Assembly: GCA_046046915.1 (NCBI GenBank)
Contig: JBJOIT010000042.1
Location: 1 to 24,779, forward strand
Reading direction: 5' to 3'
Length of the DNA stretch: 24,779 bases
Source: JBEEJZ01 sp046046915
GTDB lineage: Bacteria > Pseudomonadota > Gammaproteobacteria > Burkholderiales > Burkholderiaceae_C
The notes beneath the pieces are model-generated. The model was not told the origin of the DNA. It made no database searches and worked only from the letters and a program-made list of their open reading frames with translations. The translations under genes and the position numbers were made by a program. This document shows, piece by piece, positions 7,040 through 14,102 of the stretch; the stretch's first letter is position 1; each line of letters begins with the position of its first letter.

Positions 7040-8068
7040 TCAACGGCCCTTGGCCTTGAGCGCGGCGTCCAGACGCGGGAACACGCGGCGGGCGTTGCCT
7101 TCATAGATCTGGAAACGGTCATCGTCGCTCAGAATCTTGGAGGCCTGGATGTAGCGCTTGGTGTCGTCGTAGTAGTGCCCCGTCTGCGGATCGATGCCGC
7201 GCACGGCGCCGATCATTTCGGAGGCAAACAGGACGTTCTTGACCGGAATCACCGTGTTGAGCAAATCGATGCCGGGCTGGTGGTACACGCAGGTGTCGAA
7301 ATAGATGTTGTTGAGCAAATGCTCTTCGAGCAGAGGCTTTTTCAGCTCCTGTGCCAGGCCACGGAAGCGGCCCCAGTGGTAGGGCACGGCACCGCCGCCA
7401 TGCGGAATCAGGAACTTGAGCGTGGGGAAGTCCTTGAACAAGTCGCTGGTGAGGCACTGCATGAAAGCCGTGGTGTCGGCGTTCAGGTAATGCGCGCCGG
7501 TGGTATGAAAGCAGGCATTGCAGCTGGTACTGACGTGAATCATGGCGGGGATGTCGTACTCCACCATCTTTTCGTAAATCGGGTACCAGTGCTTGTCGGA
7601 GAGTGGTGGCGAAGTCCAGTGGCCGCCGCTGGGGTCAGGATTCAGGTTGATGCCCACATTCCCATATTCCTTGACGCACTTTTCCAGCTCGGGAATGCAG
7701 GTGGCCGGGTCCACGCCTGGCGACTGAGGCAGCATGGCAGCGGGAATGAAATGATCTGGGAACAGCTGGCTCACCCGGTAGCACAGCTCATTGCAGATGG
7801 CGGCCCAGGTGCTGGAGGTATTGAAGTCGCCGATGTGATGCGCCATGAAGCTGGCGCGAGGCGAAAAAATCGTCAGGTCGCTGCCACGCTCCTTCATCAA
7901 GCGCAGCTGGTTGGTCTCGATGGTCTCGATCAGCTCGTCGTCGCTGATCTTCAGGTCTGCCACCTTGGGCGCGACAGACGGATCTTTCAAGCCTGCAATT
8001 TGCTGGTTACGCCAGTTTTCCAGCGCCTTGGGGGCGGTGGTGTAGTGGCCGTGGCAATCGATGATCAT
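7040..8068 (-). CDS. pmdE: 4-oxalomesaconate hydratase (amidohydrolase family, LigJ type)
   Basis: This enzyme adds water to 4-oxalomesaconate to give 4-carboxy-4-hydroxy-2-oxoadipate. The 342-residue protein starts MIIDCHGHYTTAPKALENWR, where IDCHGH gives the HxH metal motif at residues 6 and 8. Further along are MIHVSTSCNACFHTTGAHYL, FLIPHGGGAVPYHWGRFRG and the C-terminal FASEMIGAVRGIDPQTG, as in LigJ. The frame stays open for another 112 codons upstream, into the preceding gene. The ATG at 8068 is chosen because the conserved metal motif begins there and GGAG lies 8 bases upstream. It is the first pathway enzyme gene of the operon, 35 bases after the substrate-binding-like gene. Confidence 0.93.
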   Translation of the reverse strand: MIIDCHGHYTTAPKALENWRNQQIAGLKDPSVAPKVADLKISDDELIETIETNQLRLMKERGSDLTIFSPRASFMAHHIGDFNTSSTWAAICNELCYRVSQLFPDHFIPAAMLPQSPGVDPATCIPELEKCVKEYGNVGINLNPDPSGGHWTSPPLSDKHWYPIYEKMVEYDIPAMIHVSTSCNACFHTTGAHYLNADTTAFMQCLTSDLFKDFPTLKFLIPHGGGAVPYHWGRFRGLAQELKKPLLEEHLLNNIYFDTCVYHQPGIDLLNTVIPVKNVLFASEMIGAVRGIDPQTGHYYDDTKRYIQASKILSDDDRFQIYEGNARRVFPRLDAALKAKGR

Positions 8069-8103
8069 GGTGAGGTCTCCGGTTTTCAATAAACGGTTGG
8101 TAA

Positions 8104-8793
8104 TCAGGCGGGTTCCATACCTTGGTGGCGTTTGGCTTCTACAGCGGCTGGGGAGCGCATGAAATCGAGCATGGCGCGCACCGCGTCTGGCTGCGCACTG
8201 CCAGCCACCAGTCCTGCAGTGAAGGTAGTGGTGATCTGTATGGCCGGCGGCAGTGGCCCGACGATGCTGATGCCCGCCACATGCAAAAGCTCGCTGAGCT
8301 GCTGAAAGCCCAGGTCCACGTCGCCACGGGCCACCAGCGCACCCACGGGCACGCCGGGCGGGGCTTGAACGATGCGATTCTTGATCTCGTCCGAAATGCC
8401 CCAACGCTCAAACAGCTGAGCCAGTGCGACGCCGCTGGGCCCGGTTGAATAGCTGATGGTGCGCGCGGCCAGCACAGCCAGGCGCACCGCGTCTTCGCTG
8501 GAAATATCTGGCAATGGCGCGCCCGAGCGAACCGCCACGGCTACACCGGAATGCACAAGATCAACGGGACTGCCCTCGACCACCCGGCCGGCACTCACCA
8601 GCTTGGCAATGGCGTCTGAAGCCAGAATGACCACATCAAAGGCCTCACCGGCCAGCACGCGCTTGGCAGCATCCACGCCGCCCACGGATTCGATTGCCAC
8701 AACAACGCCTGTTCTTGCCTGATAGGCCGCCACCAGATCCGCCAGCACCTGGCGTGTGGCCATCGACGATATGCCTTTGATGTCGCTGCTCAT
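8104..8793 (-). CDS. ModA-like substrate-binding-fold protein without signal peptide, first gene of the pmd operon
   Basis: The 229-residue protein resembles the solute-binding fold of molybdate/sulfate-type ABC receptors. It has an early DLVAAYQARTGVVVAIESVGG segment, AGEAFDVVILASDAIAKL, the hinge-region motif TISYSTGPSGVALAQLFERWGI, and the late RGDVDLGFQQLSELLHVAGI. The N-terminus (MSSDIKGISSMATRQVLADL) has no hydrophobic signal, so the protein should stay in the cytoplasm, unlike true ABC receptors. No permease or ATPase gene is near. The ATG at 8793 has GGTGAG about seven bases upstream. A later in-frame ATG (residue 11) would not create a signal peptide either. It stands where Comamonas pmd operons carry pmdU and the transporter gene pmdK. 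It could bind a pathway intermediate or act as a non-transport sensor. Its function is unknown. Confidence 0.85.
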   Translation of the reverse strand: MSSDIKGISSMATRQVLADLVAAYQARTGVVVAIESVGGVDAAKRVLAGEAFDVVILASDAIAKLVSAGRVVEGSPVDLVHSGVAVAVRSGAPLPDISSEDAVRLAVLAARTISYSTGPSGVALAQLFERWGISDEIKNRIVQAPPGVPVGALVARGDVDLGFQQLSELLHVAGISIVGPLPPAIQITTTFTAGLVAGSAQPDAVRAMLDFMRSPAAVEAKRHQGMEPA

Positions 8794-8930
8794 GTTTATC
8801 TCACCCCGTTGCTTGATTGAGTTGTATGGGCGCTGATTTTGTCACCGCCACGGTGCACGGCAAGACAACTCCGCACCTATCAGCTATTCAATCCTGTTAT
8901 ACCTTTTGACTTGATATTTAGAATAACCAC
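8794..8930. promoter_or_regulatory. Divergent control region between the pmd operon and its LysR gene
   Basis: This 137-base gap separates the minus-strand operon from the plus-strand LysR gene, the classic arrangement for LysR autoregulation and target control. It is AT-rich near the regulator (8881-8930) and more GC-rich near the operon. It contains a T-N11-A candidate site (listed separately) and a wider GTTAT (8896-8900)/ATAAC (8923-8927) inverted pair. I could not fix promoter hexamers with confidence on either strand. Confidence 0.7.
8885..8901. promoter_or_regulatory. Candidate LysR-type binding site (T-N11-A)
   Basis: TAT (8885-8887) and ATA (8899-8901) flank exactly eleven bases, matching the LysR-family T-N11-A pattern with three-base dyad arms. 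Its centre is about 100 bases upstream of the operon start and 38 bases upstream of the regulator ATG. The motif is short and AT-rich, so a chance match is possible. Confidence 0.4.
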
Positions 8931-9863
8931 ATGGATTTGAAACAACTTGACTACTTTGTTCGCGTGGCAGAACTAGGTAGTTTCACCCGCGCCGCAGGTG
9001 TGCTCAACATCGCGCAACCCGCCCTCAGCCGCCAGGTGCGCCTGCTTGAAGTCGAGCTGCGCCAAAACCTTTTGCTGCGTAACGGGCGTGGCGTGACCAC
9101 CACCGAAGCCGGCAAACTCTTGCTGGAACACGGTCGTGGCATCCTGCACCAAGTAGAGCGCGCCCGAGAAGACCTGGGCCGGGTCAAAGGCGCCCTGGCC
9201 GGGCGAGTCGCGCTGGGTCTGCCGCCCAGCATTGCCAAAATGCTGACCGTGCCTTTGACACGAGCGTTTCGTCTACGTTTGCCCAATGCGGCTCTGTCGA
9301 TCAGCGAGGGGCTGTCTGTGTCCATGCAAGAGGCCCTGCTGACCGGTCGCCTGGACATCGCCCTGCTCTACAACCCCTCGCCTTCGTCCGAGATCGACAC
9401 CGAGCCCTTGATGGACGAAGCCCTGTTCCTGATGGGACTTCGGTCTGAGCACGCCCCGGAGTCGCCCGCTCCTTCGAACATCTCGCTCAAAAAGGTTGCC
9501 GCCCTGCCCTTGGTCATGCCCAGCCGACCCAATGCCTTGCGCATGCTGGTCGAGAGCCAGATGGCGAGCATCGGCTGCAAACCCAGCATCAGCCTGGAGA
9601 TTGACGGCATTTCCGCCATTCTGGATCTTGTGGCCGATGGCGCGGGCCATGCCATCTTGCCCGGCTACGCTTTGGCCGCCGCCAGCAAACCTGCCATCTA
9701 CAGTGCCCAGCTCATTGTTAACCCGCGCTTAGAGAGTCAGTTGGCTCTGGCCACCGCTTCAGGACGGACCACCACCCTCACCCAACAAGCCATGCTGGCG
9801 CTGATCAAGGAGGTGGCCGCCGATGTGCTTGGCAGCCCTGATCCAACCATGCTGGGAACATGA
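8931..9863 (+). CDS. LysR-family transcriptional regulator, probable regulator of the pmd operon
   Basis: The 310-residue protein opens with the winged helix-turn-helix MDLKQLDYFVRVAELGSF, followed by TRAAGVLNIAQPALSRQV (HTH about 18-37) and the linker helix. The effector-binding domain fills residues about 90-300, with segments such as GRLDIALLYNP and LPLVMPSRPN. LysR proteins bind DNA as tetramers and respond to a small molecule. Divergence from the pmd operon suggests that protocatechuate or an intermediate such as the semialdehyde or pyrone dicarboxylate is the effector. This is inference. The start ATG lacks a strong Shine-Dalgarno sequence, but no better start fits the fold. A Bug receptor gene follows 83 bases downstream and may be cotranscribed. 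Confidence 0.93.
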   Translation: MDLKQLDYFVRVAELGSFTRAAGVLNIAQPALSRQVRLLEVELRQNLLLRNGRGVTTTEAGKLLLEHGRGILHQVERAREDLGRVKGALAGRVALGLPPSIAKMLTVPLTRAFRLRLPNAALSISEGLSVSMQEALLTGRLDIALLYNPSPSSEIDTEPLMDEALFLMGLRSEHAPESPAPSNISLKKVAALPLVMPSRPNALRMLVESQMASIGCKPSISLEIDGISAILDLVADGAGHAILPGYALAAASKPAIYSAQLIVNPRLESQLALATASGRTTTLTQQAMLALIKEVAADVLGSPDPTMLGT

Positions 9864-9946
9864 CTCCCAGGCCGCCAGACCTATTGAAGGCCGCTAATAT
9901 CCGCCCAAACCGTTTCCGCATGTCTTCCAACCCTGACAGGATTCCC

Positions 9947-10930
9947 ATGAAAGCAAGCATTTCCTTGGTTTTAAGCGCCACCGCCTTTGCACTGATGTCG
10001 AGTTCAGCATTGGCGCAGACTGCAGCCAGCAGCTTTCCCACCAAGCCCATCAAGTTGGTGGTGCCCTTCACACCGGGTGGTTCGACCGACATCCTGGCAA
10101 GGGCCATCGGCGTGGAGCTCACCAAGGCCTGGGGCCAGGCGGTGGTGATCGAGAACGTTCCAGGCGCCGGCGGTTCCATAGGTGCAGACAAGGTCGCCAA
10201 ATCGCCTGCCGACGGCTACACCCTGCTCATGGGCCACATAGGCACACTGGCGGTCAACCCGTCGCTCTACCCCAATCTGCCCTACGACCCAGTCAAAAGC
10301 TTTGCGCCCGTCGCCTGGGTCGCCCGCGTGCCCAATGTGCTGGTGGTTCACCCATCGGTCAAGGCCAACAACGTCAAAGAGCTGGTGGCCTTGGCGCAAT
10401 CCAAGCCGGGCCAACTGAACTACGGCTCAGGCGGCAATGGCAGCGCGGCCAACCTGGCTACCGAGTATTTCAAGATGCAGACCAACACATCTTTGCTGCA
10501 TATCCCCTACCGGGGTACTGCGCCGGCCGTCACCGATCTGGTGGGCGGGCAAATTCAGGTCTTGTTCACGGGCGCGCCAGCGGTCATCGGCCAGATCAAG
10601 AGTGGTCAGGTTCGGGCATTGGGCGTTTCTAGCCCCAAGCGTCTGGACGCGCTGCCTGAGCTGCCCACCGTCGCAGAAAGCGGCTACAAAGATTTTGAGG
10701 CAGACCAGTGGTATGGCGTAGTGGCTCCAGCTGGCACGCCGGCCGCCATCGTGGCCAAACTCAACATGCAGATCAACCAGTCCCTCAACGCCCCAGAGCT
10801 CAAGTCCCGCCTCAACAACGAAGGCGCTGTGGCCACACCTAGCACGCCCGAGGTCTTTGGCGACCTGATCGTTCGCGAAATCGCTCGCTGGAAACCGGTG
10901 ATCGGCTCAGGCCGGGTCAAAACGGACTGA
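9947..10930 (+). CDS. Tripartite tricarboxylate transporter substrate-binding protein (Bug/TctC family)
   Basis: This is a periplasmic receptor for a carboxylic or aromatic acid. The 327-residue protein has a signal peptide, MKASISLVLSATAFALMSSS then ALA, with likely cleavage after residue 23. The Bug hallmark PIKLVVPFTPGGSTDILAR follows, then the VIENVPGAGGSIGADKVAKS loop and the GYTLLMG strand. The frame is open to an ATG at 9860 that overlaps the LysR stop. The ATG at 9947 is preferred because it starts the signal peptide and has AGGA five bases upstream. No TctA/TctB membrane genes are nearby, as is common for the many orphan Bug genes of Burkholderiales. Being next to the LysR gene suggests an aromatic ligand, as with the terephthalate receptor TphC, but this is unproven. 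Confidence 0.92.
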   Translation: MKASISLVLSATAFALMSSSALAQTAASSFPTKPIKLVVPFTPGGSTDILARAIGVELTKAWGQAVVIENVPGAGGSIGADKVAKSPADGYTLLMGHIGTLAVNPSLYPNLPYDPVKSFAPVAWVARVPNVLVVHPSVKANNVKELVALAQSKPGQLNYGSGGNGSAANLATEYFKMQTNTSLLHIPYRGTAPAVTDLVGGQIQVLFTGAPAVIGQIKSGQVRALGVSSPKRLDALPELPTVAESGYKDFEADQWYGVVAPAGTPAAIVAKLNMQINQSLNAPELKSRLNNEGAVATPSTPEVFGDLIVREIARWKPVIGSGRVKTD

Positions 10931-10957
10931 CCATCGCGTAGGGCCAACCGGCCACTG

Positions 10958-11908
10958 TCAGGTTATGGGGTGTTTCAGCACCCACAGCAAGCCACTGAGG
11001 GTAAAAAAAGAGGCCACGGTGGTGACCAGCAAGGCAGCAGCTGCGTTGCCCTCATGGCCATGACGCTGCGCCAGGATGGGGTAAATGCCCATCATGGGCA
11101 TGGCAGCACTCAGGATGACGGCGGTACGTAATTGCGGGTCATCAATGGGCACCAGCCACAGCGCCGCCAAAACCGTCAGCGGATGCAAGATCAGTTTGCC
11201 AAATGCAATTTGGGCCACTTGGGCCCGCATGCCCTTGACCTCCAGCCCCACCAGGGTGCCGCCAATCACAAAGAGCGCCAGAGCCCCACTGGCCTGCGAA
11301 AACAGGTTGACGGTGCGTGCCACTGGCCCCGGCAACTGCCAACCCATCAACGAGAACACAAAGCCACTGACGATGGCCACAAGCAAAGGGTTGCGCAGCT
11401 GTTGGGCCAGGGTCTGCACCACGGCGCGGCCCCAATGGCGCTTGCCGGACGCCGCACCCACCCCCGCGTCCGCCAGCATCAGCAGGATCGGAATCACGAG
11501 CAAGTTTTCCACCACCATGTTCAAGGCCAGTGCCACGCCGGCCACCGGCCCCAACAAAAGTAGCACCATGGGATAACCCACAAAACCGCTGTTGGAGCAG
11601 GCCATGCCCATGGCAACATAGCTGCTCTCGTCCAGGGGCTTACCCGAACGCAGGTGCGCCCACGCCACGCCAGCCGCCACCACAGCGAGCGAGCCCAGCG
11701 CATACACCAGCAAATAACTGCCGTTGAGAATTTCACCCAAACGGCGTTGCGACAAAGCATTGAACAGCAGGGCCGGCAAAGCCAGCTGGATCACAAATTT
11801 GCCGAACACCCGCATGTCGGCCTTGGCAAAGAGCCCCAAGCGCGTTGCCAGGTAACCGATGGCAATGGTCAGATAAATGGGCCCGGTGATGGAGAGCACA
11901 TCCAGCAT
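10958..11908 (-). CDS. AEC-family (auxin efflux carrier-like) transporter
   Basis: This 316-residue inner-membrane protein has about ten predicted membrane spans arranged as two halves around a hydrophilic linker (near residues 150-165). It begins MLDVLSITGPIYLTIAIGYL and carries VIQLALPALLFNAL and MACSNSGFVGYPMVLLLLG, typical of the AEC family. Characterised bacterial members, such as MdcF-like proteins, are linked to export or uptake of carboxylates like malonate. The ATG overlaps the stop of the upstream dehydrogenase gene by one base (TGATG), indicating translational coupling. It ends convergent to the Bug gene, with only 27 bases between stops. The substrate is likely an organic acid handled by its neighbours, which is inference. 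Confidence 0.9.
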   Translation of the reverse strand: MLDVLSITGPIYLTIAIGYLATRLGLFAKADMRVFGKFVIQLALPALLFNALSQRRLGEILNGSYLLVYALGSLAVVAAGVAWAHLRSGKPLDESSYVAMGMACSNSGFVGYPMVLLLLGPVAGVALALNMVVENLLVIPILLMLADAGVGAASGKRHWGRAVVQTLAQQLRNPLLVAIVSGFVFSLMGWQLPGPVARTVNLFSQASGALALFVIGGTLVGLEVKGMRAQVAQIAFGKLILHPLTVLAALWLVPIDDPQLRTAVILSAAMPMMGIYPILAQRHGHEGNAAAALLVTTVASFFTLSGLLWVLKHPIT

Positions 11909-12834
11909 CAGACGCCCTTTGCATCGTTATTGGTATCGGTAGCGCTCTGCCGCTGCAGCAGCAAGCGGTCGGCAAAGGCTTGCCACGACGCGCCTTTGCC
12001 CACACCGTCAAAAACACCCGCCCGGGCTTGATCGGCAACCCATTGCTGCTTGTCCGCAATCGCAGAGGCCATGTAGGGCTCAAAGCCTGCCTCGCGCACC
12101 GTGTTGGCCGCTTCGTGCATTTCCTCGACACGGCGCTGACCGTGCTGCACCACCCGGCTAAAGAAGTAGGCCCCGGTTTGCGCCCAGTCGATGCTGGGAA
12201 AGGTCTCTGCCAAGGTCGGCAGCACATGGTCTTCAACACCATAGGCGCGGGCGGTGGTGTAGCTCTCAATCACCAGCGCCTCCAGGCCTTTGATCATCAC
12301 GCTGCGGCACATTTTGATGGCGCTTGCCACGCCAACATCCGCAGACACCGCCTTGGCATCCATGCCCCAAGCCTGCAAAACGGCGGAAAGATCGGCTGCC
12401 CTTTCACCACCCAGCAACATGGGTACGCGTATGCCATAGGGTGGCACTGAGGTCATCACGCCTGCTTCCACATAGTGGCCGCCAGCTGCGTTGATCAGCG
12501 CAGCTGCCTGCTGCTTGGTGCCGGGCGAGGCAGAGTTGAGGTCCAGAAACACCGTACCAGGCCGCAAGTGTGGCGCCGCCTCTTGCGCCACGGCCAGCGT
12601 GTTGGACGCCGTGACCGCCGAAATCAGCATATCGGCCCGTGTGCACACCTCAGCCAGACTGCCACCGGCCATCACCCCTGCCGCACTGACATGTGCCAGG
12701 GCTGCATCGCGGTGCTCAGGCACCTCGAACTTCAGGTCCCACACATGGGTGCTGGCCACCTGGGCCTTCAGGCCCGCAGAAAAAATACGGCCTACCTCGC
12801 CATAGCCAATCACGCCAATGTGCTGAAACTTCAT
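11908..12834 (-). CDS. NAD(P)-dependent oxidoreductase, 6-phosphogluconate dehydrogenase-like with DUF1932 C-terminal domain
   Basis: The protein is 308 residues from the chosen start. The N-terminal Rossmann domain reads MKFQHIGVIGYGEVGRIFS, with GYGEVG as the dinucleotide loop. FLDLNSASPGTKQQAA and GGHYVEAGVMTSVPP resemble the substrate-binding region of beta-hydroxyacid dehydrogenases. The C-terminal part has SAIKMCRSVMIKGLEALVIES, which places the conserved catalytic-type lysine in KMCRS. The frame extends 13 codons further upstream to 12873, but the Rossmann strand starts directly after the ATG at 12834. The substrate is unknown, probably a beta-hydroxy acid. It lies between a Bug receptor and an AEC transporter, suggesting a small uptake-and-oxidation unit for a hydroxy acid. 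Confidence 0.85.
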   Translation of the reverse strand: MKFQHIGVIGYGEVGRIFSAGLKAQVASTHVWDLKFEVPEHRDAALAHVSAAGVMAGGSLAEVCTRADMLISAVTASNTLAVAQEAAPHLRPGTVFLDLNSASPGTKQQAAALINAAGGHYVEAGVMTSVPPYGIRVPMLLGGERAADLSAVLQAWGMDAKAVSADVGVASAIKMCRSVMIKGLEALVIESYTTARAYGVEDHVLPTLAETFPSIDWAQTGAYFFSRVVQHGQRRVEEMHEAANTVREAGFEPYMASAIADKQQWVADQARAGVFDGVGKGASWQAFADRLLLQRQSATDTNNDAKGV

Positions 12835-12892
12835 GAATATTCTTTTGTTTGATGAGCGAATTGTTTGGACCATCCACCGTTGAGGGCGGGCC

Positions 12893-13870
12893 TTACTGCA
12901 AAGGCACCTTGGCGCGAACGATCACATCACCCCAGCGTTTGATCTCGCTGGCCAGCAGTTCACTGGCTTGCTCGGGGCTGGCCGCCTGTGCCGTCACGCC
13001 TAGGTCATACAGCTTCTTTTTTACTTCAGGCGCACTCAGGGCCGCTTGCACCTCCTTGTTCAGGCGCGCAATCACGGCCTTGGGTGTTTTGGCGGGGGCG
13101 GCAAGGCCATTCCAGCTGGCAGCCGAGTAGCCAGCCACGCCGCTCTCTTTGGCCGTGGGCAGGTCCGGCATCACCTCGGTGCGCTGGTCGCCGGTCACGG
13201 CCAAGGCGCGCACCGCTTTGGCGGTGATCTGCGGCATCACGGGTGCCAGGATTTCCACCGCCAGATCAATTTGCCCGCCCCGCAAGGCCGTGATGACGGC
13301 TGGAGTGCCATTGAAGGGCACGATCTGAAAATCCAGTCCGGCCGTGGACTTGAACAACTCGGCGGCCAGGTTTTGCGTGCTGCCAATGTTGATGGTGCCC
13401 ACATTAAGCTTGCCCGGGTTGGCACGGGCGTAGCTCAGTACGTCGCCCAAGGTCTTGAACCTGGACTCCGCTGCCGTCACGATGGCAATGTCAAAGTAGC
13501 CCAGGGTGGAAATGGGCGCGAAGTCGCGCAAGGTGTCAAACGGGAGCGACTTGAACAGGCCAGCACTCACCGCCGTGCCGTTGGATATGAGCAGCAGCGT
13601 GTGACCATCAGGCTCTGCCTTGGCCACAATCTCGCCTGCCGCAATTCCGCCAGCACCAGGCTTGTTGTCGATCAACACGGGCTGCCCCAGGGAGTCGCTC
13701 AGTTTTTGCCCCACGGTACGCGCCGTCACATCGGCCACGCCACCCGCACCAAAGGGCACCACGATGCGGATGGGCTTGGATGGGAAACTCTGGGCCAGAG
13801 CCACACCAGACAAAGGCAACACCGAAGCAAATGCCATCAGGGAGATCAAGGTACGACGCAATTTCATCAT
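12893..13870 (-). CDS. Second Bug/TctC-family substrate-binding protein
   Basis: This 325-residue periplasmic receptor has a basic N-terminus and hydrophobic core (MMKLRRTLISLMAFASVLPL, then SGVALA), with likely cleavage after residue 26. The Bug signature KPIRIVVPFGAGGVADVTAR follows, with LIDNKPGAGGIAAGEIVAKA and GHTLLLISNG. It is clearly a different paralogue from the receptor at 9947-10930. Two adjacent ATG codons (13870 and 13867) share the upstream AAGGAT, and either may be used. It heads the minus-strand set with the dehydrogenase and AEC transporter. No TctAB genes are in the window. The ligand is presumably a carboxylic acid that the downstream dehydrogenase or its pathway consumes. 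Confidence 0.92.
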   Translation of the reverse strand: MMKLRRTLISLMAFASVLPLSGVALAQSFPSKPIRIVVPFGAGGVADVTARTVGQKLSDSLGQPVLIDNKPGAGGIAAGEIVAKAEPDGHTLLLISNGTAVSAGLFKSLPFDTLRDFAPISTLGYFDIAIVTAAESRFKTLGDVLSYARANPGKLNVGTINIGSTQNLAAELFKSTAGLDFQIVPFNGTPAVITALRGGQIDLAVEILAPVMPQITAKAVRALAVTGDQRTEVMPDLPTAKESGVAGYSAASWNGLAAPAKTPKAVIARLNKEVQAALSAPEVKKKLYDLGVTAQAASPEQASELLASEIKRWGDVIVRAKVPLQ

Positions 13871-13968
13871 TTCATCCTTTTTGGCTCAACAGCCGAAATA
13901 ATCCGTTCAAGACCCATAGCCCGGCGCGCAGGCCGATGCCAGGATGAGGTTTATAGCCCATGACCGGA

Positions 13969-13995
13969 TCGAGGCCTGATGAGGGAAGGCCTCGA
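13969..13995. promoter_or_regulatory. 9-bp perfect dyad between the Bug gene and the DTW gene
   Basis: TCGAGGCCT (13969-13977) and AGGCCTCGA (13987-13995) are perfect inverted repeats with a nine-base spacer. The dyad lies in the 232-base divergent gap (13871-14102), about 100 bases upstream of the Bug start and 108 bases upstream of the DTW start. No T-run follows on either strand, so an operator or leader hairpin is more likely than a terminator. No matching regulator gene is adjacent. Confidence 0.45.
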
Positions 13996-14024
13996 ATGCC
14001 TTGGGTCGGTTCGATCGTGCGACA

Positions 14025-14052
14025 CTGACCCCGCACTGCCAACCTCTATAAA
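14025..14052 (+). promoter_or_regulatory. Candidate sigma-70 promoter of the DTW-FIST operon
   Basis: CTGACC (14025-14030) and TATAAA (14047-14052) are separated by 16 bases and match the -35 and -10 consensus at four and five positions. The predicted start would be about 14059, giving a leader of about 45 bases. A second ATG at 14059 in another frame has no useful open frame. Confidence 0.5.
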
Positions 14053-14102
14053 AAAACCATGACCGTGAAACCTGCCATGAATTTTTGCCAGTTCAAGGCT
14101 TC

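Noticed and set aside
7028..7056. Short repeat of GGCCGTT and a TTGATCAA palindrome around the pmdE stop
   Set aside because: Repeat units of seven or eight bases this close to coding ends are expected by chance and show no further structure.
8069..8404. 112-codon N-terminal extension of pmdE
   Set aside because: It lies within the preceding gene in another frame, lacks conserved sequence and has no start signal as good as the one at 8068.
10942..10953. GGCC-AACC-GGCC hairpin between the convergent Bug and AEC genes
   Set aside because: The stem is only four base pairs and no T-run follows on either strand, too weak to call a terminator.
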